From positions 15,977,529 to 16,041,528 of the forward strand of contig OX638132.1 in assembly GCA_951804985.1 (NCBI GenBank): a stretch of 64,000 nt of DNA. The letters are read 5' to 3'. Position numbers and translations under genes: made by a program. The notes beneath the pieces are model-generated. The model was not told the DNA's origin, did no database searches, and worked only from the letters and a program-made list of their open reading frames with translations. Positions 32,416 to 43,656 of this stretch are shown piece after piece. The stretch comes from Dryomyza anilis (lineage: Eukaryota; Arthropoda; Insecta; Diptera; Dryomyzidae). Position 1 is the stretch's first letter; each line of letters starts with the position of its first letter.

Positions 32416-33079
32416 TTTTTTTTTTCAAAAATTTCAAAAAATTTCAGTTTTGTTCAAAAATTTCATCATTGTGTATACCGTGCGTCGTGTAGGTCAAAGA
32501 ACGCATACATCATACTGAATTTTAAAGATCGTCATAATGCCATTCTCTCGAATGCAATATGGAATGGATTATTTTACCAAGAAATAGCAATCGTTTGGTG
32601 TATACATTATAAAAATCGGTTCACTGAAAGGGAAGATGTCGAATTTTTAACCTAAACTTAGTTTTACTCAAGATAGAGACGTCGTAGATAGATCAACGTA
32701 AGCATACGTCATACTGAATTTTAGAGATCCAGTTTAAACTAGATGAACAACATTTCATAAATATTTAAAATGCAATTTTTTTTTCAATACTAGTTGTTTA
32801 TCTGCCTGTAAAAATTAAAGGCATTCCTCAGTTTTGATTAAGAACTATAGACGTTTTAAATATCATAAATACCACTTAAAAACTCGCCCTTAATTGAGAG
32901 TTTTCTTAAGATGTTAAATTTCGACCGTGTTACATTTATATTTTTCCCAAAGGTTTTACATAAACCCAACAACAGACAAGTTTTTCCATATAAAAAAAAC
33001 AAAAAATAAAACCGTTCAACAGTTGTACCACATATTCAAAAGATACAAATTAGTTTTTATGTTTTAGCATTAGTTCACT
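32416..33079. other. Spacer
   Basis: Contains two related segments (AACGCATACATCATACTGAATTTTAAAGATCG at 32500 and AAGCATACGTCATACTGAATTTTAGAGATCC at 32700), an old ~200 bp duplication. Related sequence (GCATACATAATACAGATTTTTAAAGATCGG) lies at 29.69 kb. Confidence 0.5.
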
Positions 33080-33480
33080 GCCCATGATGATTGTTAAATA
33101 TTTAGAGCCTATTAAGATAACCATCACGCTAGTCAAGTTCTCCGCGCTTCAGTGCAGCACAAACGGCAGTCGCTGCGACTCAATTAATTTGCATATGAAA
33201 ACGATTGACTGGGGATGTCGCCACATTATCGCGATACCCGTCTCAAACACACACACCCGCCGCGCCGGACGCCAGCCACCAGCAACATATTTAAAATAGA
33301 CGCTTTTCAGCGATTAGCATCAAATAGCTATGGGGTGGACCTTCGAGGCTCGACGCGAGGTCATGTTGGCACAAATGGGTGCCAAAGTGGCAACGACCAA
33401 TGTTGGCAATGTACAGTTGTTGTTGTTGTTGTTCGTATTGTTGCTACCATATTAAATGTGTATTAAAATTGTGGTAACAA
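33080..33480. promoter_or_regulatory. GC-richer unique island, possible regulatory DNA
   Basis: GC content rises sharply (CCGCGCTTCAGTGCAGC, CCGCCGCGCCGGACGCCAGCC) with no repeat ends. A (TTG)n run (GTTGTTGTTGTTGTTG) is at 33418-33433. Short open frames on both strands lack motifs. Islands like this in fly intergenic DNA are often enhancers or unannotated first exons; that is inference only. Confidence 0.3.
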
Positions 33481-34017
33481 CAATAAACGATTTCCTGTTA
33501 ACAATTAAAAGGTCTGTATCGCGCAGGTTGTATCTCGTTGAGGGTAACACTGTGTGCGGTAATTTAAATTTTTTGTTTTCTAAACAAAACAGAAAAACAA
33601 CAAAGATTTTCCGCAACAATGAATTTTCGCATGTTGGGAACAACGTTTAAATTTTGCTGATTTGTAGTTAAAACAAAATTATTGAAATAAATTTTAATTA
33701 ATTCTAACTCCAAACCAGACAAATGATGTCAAAAACATAACTTTATGCTAACGATATCCGAATGTTGTCAGAAAAGCTATCCAAAAGGTAGCTAAAAGGC
33801 TTACGAATGTCCGCATCTTGTTGACTTTCGGCTATCGAAAAGATAACCGAAAAGTTATGTTTAAGGTTATCAATGAAAAGGTATATTCGGTAAGTTACCC
33901 TCTAGACAACCGATTAGTTAACTTAAATACATCTGTCATACTAATTACTACAAATTGTGTTTTCTTTACGTTCAGACTATTCGCCAACTGCTCCACATTC
34001 CAATAGAACAGTACGAG
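33481..34017. other. Spacer with AACGAT/GATAACC motifs
   Basis: 33720-33950 has several GATAACC/GGTTATC and AAAAGCTATC motifs in both orientations, again like a small motif-filled repeat. No ends are defined. Confidence 0.35.
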
Positions 34018-34335
34018 GTACTATGGGTCAGAAACCGCATTTGCGTCTCATAAATACTTCAAGTAATGTAATCGGAAATTAATAAAATAAACAGTTTTAG
34101 TAAGATAAATTATTAAATTTTCATAATCAATGGCATTTTCGGAATTATTTTTATTTAAATTAAAAAAAAAAACTTAAATCTTTACGTTTTTTTGAGGTAT
34201 TTTTCTAAGTGTCTTTTTTCACAACTGCTAGGTACATCTATGAGCTAACTGTATCCAAAATATTTTACATAATCTCTTGTTCAATAATATTTACATATTT
34301 ATGAGACGAAAAAGTGCCTTCTAACCCATAATGCG
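34018..34335. mobile_element. 0.32 kb inverted-repeat element, TACTATGGGTCAGAA ends
   Basis: TACTATGGGTCAGAA...CGTCTCATAAATA (34019-34056) is matched inverted by TATTTATGAGACG...CTTCTAACCCATAATG (34298-34333). It is a shorter relative of the 1.0 kb element at 20.1 kb. Confidence 0.78.
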
Positions 34336-35316
34336 ACACAGTAAAAAAATTAACATCAACTTTGAAATATAAAGTTCAAGCGTAGCACTATGAGGGAATT
34401 ATACCAATTTGTTTACTATTGAAAGTCAACTTTCAGAGTTATCCAAAAAGATGCTTAATAGTTAACTTTTCTCATAGCCTTTGCATTCACTTTTAAACGA
34501 TGGTCGCAAAGATAACGTATCGTATTTTGTTCTAGTTGGATAACACTAAAATTTAGAAAAGTTATTACTTGAAGTATTTTTTGAAAAACAACACATAATT
34601 CAAACATTTCTCGAATTTCAGCAAAATTATGCGTTTCTTTTTTTTACGCATTGCATGCAGTTTTTATATTTATTACATTTTTGTACGAAATTCGTAGAAT
34701 TGCAGAGCCAAACAATAAGTTTTGTATTTTATGTGGCTTTGGCATTGTGCGCCCGTCTGCTGATGATTCAATTTTATTTCAACTTTTCAAATATTTTATT
34801 AGTTTTTAGATGATTGGACGCAGTTTTGTGCATAGTTAACGCGCTGCGCTGTTAAGGTTTTCTTTGGAATGTGATTTTCCTGGAAACACCAGATGATGTT
34901 GTAGTAGTGAATTTTGTAATATGCATAAAATCCATTTTTTGCAAAAATCATAAAGTGTTTATTTCACTTGGACATGGGTAAAATAACTAGCTGGTTAATA
35001 GCAGAAATAGATAATTATTTGTGGGTTCAATTCTAATATGTTTATAATTTGTAATTTTAGTATTTAATAATAGAATAGCATATAGTTTACCGAGATCTAC
35101 TTTTTTTTTCTTCATAAATTTAGTTTAATTAATTGACTTCTAATAATTTTTTCATAAAATCATATGAAATGCATTAAATTCAATATCATAATATTGTATC
35201 ATGGGCAATTTATATTTTTTTCATTCGTCATATTAATATATCCTATATTAATATAAAAGACTACATTTATTATTATTAGGGAAGACTGGAGTAAAGTGGG
35301 AAATGTTTTGATCTGT
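34336..35316. other. Spacer
   Basis: 34345-34520 contains AAAGTTGACTTTC/AAGTTAAC-type inverted motifs. The rest is AT-rich without recognised features. Confidence 0.35.
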
Positions 35317-35745
35317 CCCTAGTAGAAATTGCCCGATGCGCCATCGGGAAATGATCGGGTTTTCGTAGGGTAAGCCCTGTTAGAGAAAATATGATCATTG
35401 CCTTTGCATGCCCTTATCATGCTTACCATAGCAGGGTTTACATTATCTAAACAGTCAATGTTCCCGATCATAGCTACATTATTTGTTCCTCATAACGAAA
35501 TTAGTATCAGGCAATGATCGAGATTAATGAGAGAAACCCTATTATGCTCGGGCTCAGACAAGGAAATTGTCGGGTAAATATTAAAATGGGGAATTGCCCG
35601 ATCAGTACATGATCATGGCCTGAGGTCAATACATGATCAGGACACTGCGTTACAAGGACATTATGGGCCTCGTCATATCCCGATCACCTCAAATAATGAC
35701 ATGATCACTTCATGACCATGGCCCTACCAAAATTTCTACTAGGGG
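35317..35745. mobile_element. TA-flanked element filled with CCCGATCAT motif
   Basis: Ends CCCTAGTAGAAATT and AATTTCTACTAGGGG are inverted repeats. If the TA inside them (35320-21, 35739-40) is the target duplication, the core is GTAGAAATTGCCCG...AATTTCTAC. The interior is dense in ATGATC, TGATCATG, TGCCCGAT and CATGATCA in both orientations. A fragment of the same family is at 36.09 kb. Confidence 0.75.
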
Positions 35746-36088
35746 TCTTCAAAAAATACATTTAAATATTTTATAACATGAACAACATAAAAAACATTAA
35801 GAATATATATAAAATATTAATTGTAATGAACAAAAAATAATTGTAATGGTTGTGCCCCGCTTGATACCACAGCTGGTAGCGTTCTCAGTTGTGGTACCTC
35901 CCTATATTACTTAGCTGGGTCCTGAATAACTGACTTTTAGTCTCAGAATAACCTCAAGTCCTATCTTAGTCAGAAAACTGATGATATGGTTTGGGCATTT
36001 CCTTTTAATTTCACTCGGGTTTTGTTGTGACACCCCTGTATTTTAATTTTTGTACTCATAAGTATGTCTGTCAAAATCACGATTACCC
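35746..36088. other. Spacer, nothing recognised
   Basis: Mixed DNA with a GC-richer patch at 35850-35960. No supported feature. Confidence 0.4.
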
Positions 36089-36180
36089 TAGTAGGATTTT
36101 CCCCATGCACTATTGGCAAATAACCGGGATTTCATCGGGTAAACCCCATAAGAGTAAACATGATCATTACCTGCACTAAG
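36089..36180. mobile_element. Fragment of the CCCTAGTAG family
   Basis: CCCTAGTAGGATTTTCCCC, CGGGATTTCATCGGGTAAACCCC and AACATGATCATTACC correspond to the left third of the 35.3 kb element. The right end is missing. Confidence 0.6.
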
Positions 36181-37005
36181 AAGACAAATATGTTTACCAG
36201 AATTTACTGCCCTGTACATCAATTTACTTGCAAATTACTTTGATCGTATTTGAGACTAACATACGATAACTATTGCTGGCAAACACCTTTCATATTTACA
36301 ATTACATATAGTAATTAAACATCTTACATATATAAGTTAGTTGATGAATACTATAAAAACGCACTCCTTTAGAATTCGCGGAGTAATTTTTATAAATAAA
36401 TGAAATAAAAGAAATCAAATGGATTATTTTTATTTATTTCAAAATTAAAGCTATTCAACGGTTGAGATTTAAAAAGAAAGATTATTCCGCCACATGTTGA
36501 AAATTACAATCCTAAGATTTCTTGCCATAAAACTGTCTTGCATTTTATAGAGTAACCATTGGATTTTCTTAATAATTGCTGTGTCTAATTAGAGCGTACA
36601 GACAAAGAATGATCTTGTCAAATGTCAAAATAAGCCAATAGTTTTGCTGCAAATGCCCAAGAATTCATAATGTTTGCTGTGAGTCTATTGTAAATATCAC
36701 TGTTGTGACAAACATCTCATAGATATCGCAGTATATATCATATTTAAAAAATACTAAGAGTTCTGCTGCAAGTTTATTTATTTATTGTTTTAATATTTGC
36801 TACAAAACATACTGATAATTGCAGCAAGGCTATCAAAAACATTATCGTAGTGTAGCACAATATCTAATACGGAAAATAAATATGTTTATGTCAAAATATA
36901 TAGATAATATGTGATTTTTTTATAAGACCACCTCTAAAAGATGTTGAATCAAGATCATTATTGGTAGTACCGTTGAAATAACTATTCCAATTATATGTAC
37001 TTACA
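36181..37005. other. AT-rich spacer
   Basis: No gene or clear repeat end. Scattered short repeats only. Confidence 0.4.
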
Positions 37006-37858
37006 CACTCAAAATAAAATCTGCTTAAAATACACGAAGTCGTACGTGTATTTTACAAAAAAAATCGTGAAACCTATCTACGAAATATTTCGTAAAATAC
37101 AAGAAGAATTTTCGCAAATTTATGATAAAATAAAATTACGAATATTAATTATTTATATTACGAAACTATTCGTAGATTTTATCTACGAAAGTCATTCGTA
37201 GATGTTATCTTTGAAAGCTATTCGTAAATAATACGAAAGATTCGTAATTTGTTTCAATATTTGTGCATTTCTTACGAATATATTCGTTCATTTTACAAAA
37301 GTATTCGTACTAGCATTCGTACATTTTATGAAACATATGAAAGATTTTACGAATCTTTCGTAAAATACTCGAATATTTCGTTAACAGAAAACGGCCTTTT
37401 GACACAAACAGAACTCACACAGAACACATTTTAAAACTGTTCGTATTTAATAACCATCTGCTCGTGATACTAATTAAAATAAAATGCAGCTCCATGTTGC
37501 TATTTTACGCAACGTTTTTTTACTAATTATTCGTATGCCTTAAAATTTACGAAAATTTAGTAATTTATACGTTAACTGTAAAGCTCAGTCGTAAAATATG
37601 TCATACGTTCGTAAAAAAAATTGTAATAGAAAATAATATAACAAAAGTTTCGAAATTTAAACGAAATATTCGTAAGTTGTTAGTGTTCTAATTTTACAAA
37701 TATTATTTCGTAATGTACAAATCGTTCGTAAATAATATTTTGAATAAAAATATAAATTACAATTTTTTTCGTATATTCTACGAATTATTTGTGTATTTTA
37801 CCAAATTAAAAATTACGAAAAAATATTGTGTAAAATGTCCTAGTCATTATTTTGAGTG
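37006..37858. mobile_element. Inverted-repeat element filled with TTCGTA/TACGAA
   Basis: Ends CACTCAAAATAA (37006) and TTATTTTGAGTG (to 37858) are perfect inverted repeats of 12 bp. Between them, TTCGTA and TACGAA occur dozens of times in both orientations (ATTCGTACATTTTA, AATATTCGTAA). Two open frames in it (68 and 61 codons) are motif artefacts rich in KSYV/FYESF. Flanking CA dinucleotides may be a mutated TA duplication. Confidence 0.75.
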
Positions 37859-38149
37859 CATAAAATAAATTGTATATCTTCTGAAAATATGGAGATATTG
37901 TCGATATTTTCTCTTGAACTCTTTGTTATATTAAATACAACTTTTAATATTTCATAATTGTTCTTTATATAGTTTATATTCATTATATATTTTTATTTAA
38001 AAAAATCTCCGAATATTGATGGCCAAATAATCTTTGGGACGACCACTAAAAGATGTTTCATTTTGGCAGAATCATTGAAATTACTGTTCTAATTGTATGT
38101 ACTGAAAATTGCTTTTATTGCCTTTGAGAAGTCAAAGATATTGCGAAAA

Positions 38150-38345
38150 AAACACAGAAAAAAATATTATTGAATTTTTGTTACAAATAAAATTAGTTTG
38201 GTTAGGTTAAATTATTATTTTAAACGATCAATACCATTAAATACTACAAAATACTATTAAATTTCTAATGAGTTTATATGTAAGTATTTATTTTTTGTAT
38301 GCAATAAAACCAAAAATTGTCATATTTACCAATTTAAATAGGATT
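38150..38345. mobile_element. CACCCAG MITE, decayed copy
   Basis: CACAGAAAAAAATATTATTG, AAATTATTATTTTAAACGATCAATACCATTAAATACTAC and GTTTATATGTAAGTATTTATTTTTTGTAT match the MITE body. The right end (GACCAATTTTAATGG...) is eroded. Confidence 0.55.
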
Positions 38346-38495
38346 GTATAAAATATGTCCGAGTCCTTAACATTTTTACGATTTTTGATAATTTTCACTA
38401 GAAAATTTTATTCCAGAAATACCAAATTTTTAATATTCACAGATAGTCTTTAAATCTTTATATAGTGAACTAGTTAATTAATTTCCATTCTAAAT

Positions 38496-38618
38496 ATTAT
38501 TTTCAATATAAATTCCAAAGTCGCCGAATACAGAGCATTTTTGAAGGTTAGCCTAGTCCAGCTGCATCCTGGAAATCAGTTCACCTTTCCGCCAAATATC
38601 TACAACATTGTGCTGTAA
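38496..38618 (+). pseudogene. Coding-like fragment, + strand
   Basis: The frame ending at TAA 38616-18 reads VAEYRAFLKVSLVQLHPGNQ then FTFPPNIYNIVL, with normal amino-acid balance and codon variety in an AT-rich region. There is no start codon or splice context that I can defend, so it is probably a gene relic or a single exon. Family not recognised. Confidence 0.25.
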
Positions 38619-38756
38619 TCTACCATAGCTAATAGAATAATAACAAAGCCTATTTTAAAGAAAAACGGCAACTGCTTAAATTCAGCTATTGTAAAAAAAA
38701 TTTAAAAAAAAGTATTAAATCTTCTTAACTCTTTGCGAAAGCAAGGATTTAATTTC

Positions 38757-39085
38757 TGTGGTTTGCAACGGGTAGCCAGCCTCCTTCTTCTTCGGCTTTC
38801 TTTGCAGGAGACAAAAAACGAATTTCCAAAGGATTAACCGCATCTACGCATCTTCCTACACATGACGATGCCAGCTTGCATCCTTTTCTTAGATTTATTT
38901 TTTACCCCGCTCTATTAGGTATCCTTTTCAATGGTGTTTGAGATTTTCAGCGTCTTTAGATATTTTTTTTTATTATTTTCTTTTTTGTAGCCTCCAACGG
39001 TGGCGCATATGGTTTTTAAGTCGCCGTCTTTGGCAACAACATTTGAGGTATGATCATGGAACTCGCGTCCTTGATTTAGTTTCAT
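38757..39085 (-). pseudogene. Coding-like fragments, minus strand
   Basis: A 56-codon frame (39085 down to 38915) begins MKLNQGREFHDHTSNVVAKD and continues GDLKTICATVGGYKK. After its stop, a second open block (about 38879-38757, minus) reads CKLASSCVGRCVDAVNPLEI then RFLSPAKKAEEEGGWLPVAN. Both have protein-like composition. They lie in different frames with a stop between, so if they come from one gene it is broken. Source unknown. Confidence 0.25.
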
Positions 39086-40085
39086 TTTTTAGACGATTTG
39101 GATTTTGTGTTTTTTGTTCTCGAACATCTTTTGTTGTTTCGTTTTCTATGGGGTTTTTCCGTAGCTAACTTCTGCATTCTTCTATAATGCGCTGTAAATT
39201 GTTTCGTCTACTCCTACGATTATTGTGTACTGGGTTATATAACAGAGATCCTTTTTCATTCACTCAACGCGCACTCGAGGTGATCGTTCTTCGTCATTTA
39301 CACAGATCATTCTTCAAACTTACGTAGGTTCCTGTGCGCTCTTCTTGAGCTGTCGTGCGTAATGATGGATGCGCTAGTTTTTTAAGGGTTCGTACATTTA
39401 ATTGAATTTATTTTGTTTTGGAACCTTTTACTAGAGCAGCCGCATAGCCTAAGAAACTAACGATGTTGATAATAATAAAAATAATAGTGATCATGTCATG
39501 GTATTTCTCAAGGGCAGCTGTCCTGCAGTGGCACTCTTTGTATTAATGGAATTTCTTTTTGTGTTAAAGCAGAAAATTACAGGACCTTTCGTTAAGTGCT
39601 AAAATGCGTGTAAGGATGTAGAATGTATATTTTACAAAAACGTTACGTAGCTTTCAAATCCATTAAGCATCCTTCTAATTTTTCCTACAACCCATTTGAG
39701 TATCTGTAATTTGTAAATTCTTTTAAAAAATGAATATTAAGTTTTTTTTTTTAATATAAAAACTAATATTTTATATATATTTATTGTCGAATCGATTCTA
39801 ATTTTGATAATTTCTCGTACATTTATCGCATCGATATCGTAATATTTTTCGAAGCAATATCAAACTTCGATCTCTTTTTTCTTCTACATCGTTCCGAGAA
39901 TGCTCCGACAGAACGCATTGATACCTACCTACCATGTAGGTCCAATTTGACGCTCGATATCAGTACGAGAAAGTGTCCGAAATCGTGTAAATTCTCCTTC
40001 TTCTAGCATTGATCTCGTATAAATTATAAAAAATATATATTTTAATAAATTTTGATGAATACGGTTCTGTGTGAGCCGTATTTCA
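39086..40085. other. Spacer; CGATATCG motif cluster at 39.79-39.98 kb
   Basis: The first half is mixed DNA of slightly higher GC (39230-39370). 39785-39980 has ATCGATATCG, TATCGCATCGATATCG and TTCGATCTC motifs like clusters at 46.4 and 55.5 kb. Confidence 0.4.
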
Positions 40086-40132
40086 ACAATATTTTTCTAG
40101 TGTACAATATCTGTGTACACTAGAAAAATATT
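40086..40132. repeat. Perfect 20-bp-arm hairpin
   Basis: CAATATTTTTCTAGTGTACA (40086-40105) and its exact reverse complement (40113-40132) are separated by seven bases. With a tract of A residues after it, this is a strong hairpin. It could be the foldback tip or end of a small element. Confidence 0.85.
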
Positions 40133-40142
40133 GTCAAAAAAA

Positions 40143-40680
40143 AAAATTTTAAAAGATCGCCCCTAAAATGAAAGCTTACCTCGTTAAAGAGTCAGAAATA
40201 TTAGTTTGGACTCAGCCAAAATTGTTTTTTAGTCATAGCTTCTTTATTTGTTGTCCGATAATCAAGTTTTATATATCGTTGGAAATGTCTCAGAGGTTGC
40301 CATAGTTTAAATTGACCTCCGAGGTCAATTTCGGCAAGTTTCGCTAGTTTTTTCCGACTTCTAACCCCCTAAGTGCATTTTTTATCATATAATTTAAGTT
40401 CTCGAAAAAATATAAAACTTTATACTTGAAAATACAGCAATGTAATGTGAAACAGCAATGTAACTTGAAAACATTATTGAAAAAAAATATAGGTATTTAA
40501 AAAAAAATATTTGAAAATTCACCCCTAAAATAAAAGCATACATTGAGAAATGATAACAAAAAAAAAATTTTTTTTTTGGAGCCGGCCAAAAACCGCCAAA
40601 ATCGTTTTTCGTCATAGTTGAAAAGGTCTCTGGTCTCTATATAGGTTTCATTGAACTCCAAGGTCAACTTCAATAAGTGA
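40143..40680. repeat. Diverged two-copy tandem duplication (~360 bp)
   Basis: ATCGCCCCTAAAATGAAAGCTTAC (40157) corresponds to TTCACCCCTAAAATAAAAGCATAC (40517). Likewise GACTCAGCCAAAATTG to GAGCCGGCCAAAAACC, and GACCTCCGAGGTCAATTTC to AACTCCAAGGTCAACTTC. Old duplication, non-coding. Confidence 0.65.
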
Positions 40681-40776
40681 TGTTGATTTCTGACGTGTAA
40701 AAATAAAAATGTAAACAGATATTTTTGAAAGTAACCGCTGTTTCCAAAAACCAAACACATATAAAAAAAAAAACAA

Positions 40777-42218
40777 TATAAAAGAATGGAATCGATTTGG
40801 ATCAAATAGAATCGAATTGAATCGAATAGATCGTATAGAATTGAACAGAATGGAATAGAATTGAATTGCATAGAATAAAATGGATTAGAATTTAATGGAA
40901 CTGAATCGAAAAGGGTCGAATAGAAACGAATATTATAAAACTAAGTAAAAATACTTGAAAAAAAAATAATAGAATCGATTTGAATCGAATTGAATCGAAT
41001 TGAATCGAATCGTATTTAATCGAATAGATGCGAACAATAGCGAATATAATCGAATAAAATCGAATAGAATCGAATGAATCGATTATAATCGAGTAGCATC
41101 GAATAGTATCGATAGGAATCGAATAAAATAGAATCGAATAGAACGGAATCGAACATAATCGAATAAAATTGAATTGAATTAAATGGAATAGAATCAAATC
41201 GAATGGATTCGAATAGAATAATAGAAGAGAATCAAACATAATTGAAAGAAATTAAATTAAAACGAGTTGGGAAAGTTAGGTCACATGGGTAAGTTCGGTC
41301 ATATGGGACGGACTGTTATAGTCGATCGGGCCCGACTATGGAATACCCTACACCTTAATGTGAGATATTTAATTGTATACCTCATAATATTATTCACATA
41401 TCAGAAATTTACGTCTTATATAATTTAAAAAATTGATATAAAAGTATAAAATCTATTAAAAAAAAATTAAAAATAAAAGTGGGCGGACCACGCCTATTTT
41501 TAAAATTTTGTAAGGCAAATATTTCACAGATTTGATTTTAATAATTTACGGATCAAATTTCCACTATGAAAACCCGGGAAATAATGAAAAAAAAAAGTGG
41601 GCGGATCACGCCCATTTTTGGACCACATATTTTTAGGTGAATAATAACAATACGTTTTAAATTTTATAACTATATTTTGAATACTTTTCGAGTAATTAGT
41701 TCCTAAAGAGTGTCCGTTAACAGATTTGGCTCATTTTCAAACTTAGTTCCTATTTTTGGCTAAAATATATTGAGACGAAATTTCATCGTATTCTGAGTAT
41801 TTGTCAAGATTTTCTGTATTCGGACAGCAAGACAGCAAGACGGACAGACAGACAGACGGACATGGCTAAACGGACTCGGGTAGTGATGCTGATCAAGAAT
41901 ATATATCCTTTCCATACCGGACACGCCTCCTAAGGGGCGTTACAATATATGCACAAAGTTAATATACCCTGTACCTCATAGGTGTAGGGTATAATGAATG
42001 GAATCGAATCGAATCAATTATAAAATATAGAATCGAATAGAAAATAAAAGAATCGATTAGAATCGAATTATAATCGATTATAATCGTTCCATTATAATCA
42101 AATAGACTCGAATAAAACCGAATATTATCGAATAGAATCGATTAAAATCGAATAAAATCGAATAGAATTGAATAGCATAAGATAGAATCGAATAGCATCC
42201 AATCAAATAGAATATAAT
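40777..42218. repeat. GAATC/GAATA pentamer array, split by an insertion
   Basis: An imperfect array of GAATCGAATA-type pentamers at 40777-41240 resumes at 41994-42218 in the same orientation, so it was one array before the 0.73 kb element inserted. Minus-strand frames rich in FDSIRFYSI are artefacts of the period. Confidence 0.88.
41261..41993 (-). mobile_element. TATACCCTACACC element, copy B
   Basis: Reverse copy of the 8.49 kb element: AACGAGTTGGGAAAGTTAGG at left, TCGGGCCCGACTATGG, GGGCGGACCACGCC, GACAGACAGACGGACATGG and the TACCTCATAGGTGTAGGGTAT hairpin at right. It lacks about 60 bp relative to copy A. No protein encoded. Inserted in a pentamer array. Confidence 0.78.
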
Positions 42219-42797
42219 ATAACAGAAAGGTAATGAAAATAAATGGGAATAAAAAAAAGATAAGAATACTGAACTGATTCAGGAGTTATAACATTTATAA
42301 AGTTTTGGTTGTATGAGTGGTACCATGCTCCTTTGTCCAATCCCCACGTGACCGTCACAATTTTTGATATGAACCATTATATCGGTTTTTACATCGGTTC
42401 TTACAGCAAGTTTTCAGTGATAAACGTAATTTAAACTCCGTTTTATGCAAAATAAGCGTGGTCGGACCACGTTTACGCCCATCTGATATTTTTTTATAAA
42501 ATTTTGATGCAGTTTTGCAAATTCTATCGAAAGCGTTCTAAATTTTAGTTCAATGCACCTAAATTTTGAAATCTAATCCTCATTAATATTACTGATTCCA
42601 ATTCTATTGGTAAAATATAATATATGTAGGTCCATCTAGCTTGTCACTACCACGATCGGTTCTGATTTTAAACCCAGTTTAAACCACAAACTAAGTTCAA
42701 GTATCAAAATCGACTAATATGACCTATTTTCAATACCAGATAGCCGATGTACACATAAGTAATATAACTTAAAAGTTTCATTGATCTAGCACTTCTA
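42219..42797. other. Spacer, possible old element
   Basis: Contains GTGGTCGGACCACGTTTACGCCCATCTG and GATCGGTTCTGATTTTAAACCC, which resemble parts of TATACCC-type elements. Ends not found. Confidence 0.35.
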
Positions 42798-43017
42798 CAC
42801 CCAGAAAAAAATAATATGTAAATAATAGTTTTATACTATTAAAAATAGTTAATAGGATAAATTATTATTTTAATCGGAAAATACTATTAAATACTAGAAA
42901 AAACCATGACATTGCCATTAAGTTTATATGAAAAGATTTATTTTTTGTATACTATTAAATCAATAATTGTCCTATTGACCAATTTTAATGAGATTTGAGG
43001 GAATTTTTTTCTGGGTG
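42798..43017. mobile_element. CACCCAG MITE, copy 2 (TA-flanked, 220 bp)
   Basis: CACCCAGAAAAAAATAATATG at left and TTTTTTTCTGGGTG at right, flanked by TA at 42796-97 and 43018-19. Body nearly identical to the 52.4 kb copy. Confidence 0.88.
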
Positions 43018-43656
43018 TAGTATCTATAATATGATTTCAATGGGCAGACAGACGGACAGACAAACTCATTCCTAACATTAATGCTAATAAAAAGTAAAAA
43101 GTGAAAATGAAAACAAATCAAATTGAAAACATTAATAAAAATCTAAAACTCAAATGCAAAACAAACAAAAATTGCTTTACGATTTCGTAACATTACGCAA
43201 TTGCGAAAAGTATGACAACATGTCATGGCACAAAGTGTCAAAACTGTTTAAAATCACATACATTACAAATCGACTCTCATGCGAGCATCCAAGCGGAATA
43301 GTACAACTCTCAAGTATTTGGCCATTAAACTCAGTTAATGCCAGCGCAATGTCCCAAATGGCTTGGTGTGAAAACACGCTGCATTTTCACACACACCGAA
43401 ACTTACGAAATGTGTGAATACCGCAAGTAGGACATAAATTAGTAAATGCGTAAAATTTGCACTTTGATGTGTATTTTATGTGAATTATGAAGTTGGTTAT
43501 TTTAATACAAAATAATAAAAATATTAAAATTAAAATTAAAAAAAAAAAATCGATAAACGAAATAAGAATATGCTAAAAAATATATAATCTATATTAAAAC
43601 TTTAAACTTTTGAATATATAAAAAAAAATATTAAAAAATAATATGCAATATACGCT
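43018..43656. other. Spacer
   Basis: 43150-43430 is somewhat less AT-rich, with overlapping open frames on both strands (87 and 66 codons). Neither has a recognisable domain, so no gene is called. Confidence 0.35.

Noticed and set aside
40497..41239. FDSIRFYSI repeat frames
   Set aside because: Artefact of the GAATC pentamer array on the opposite strand.
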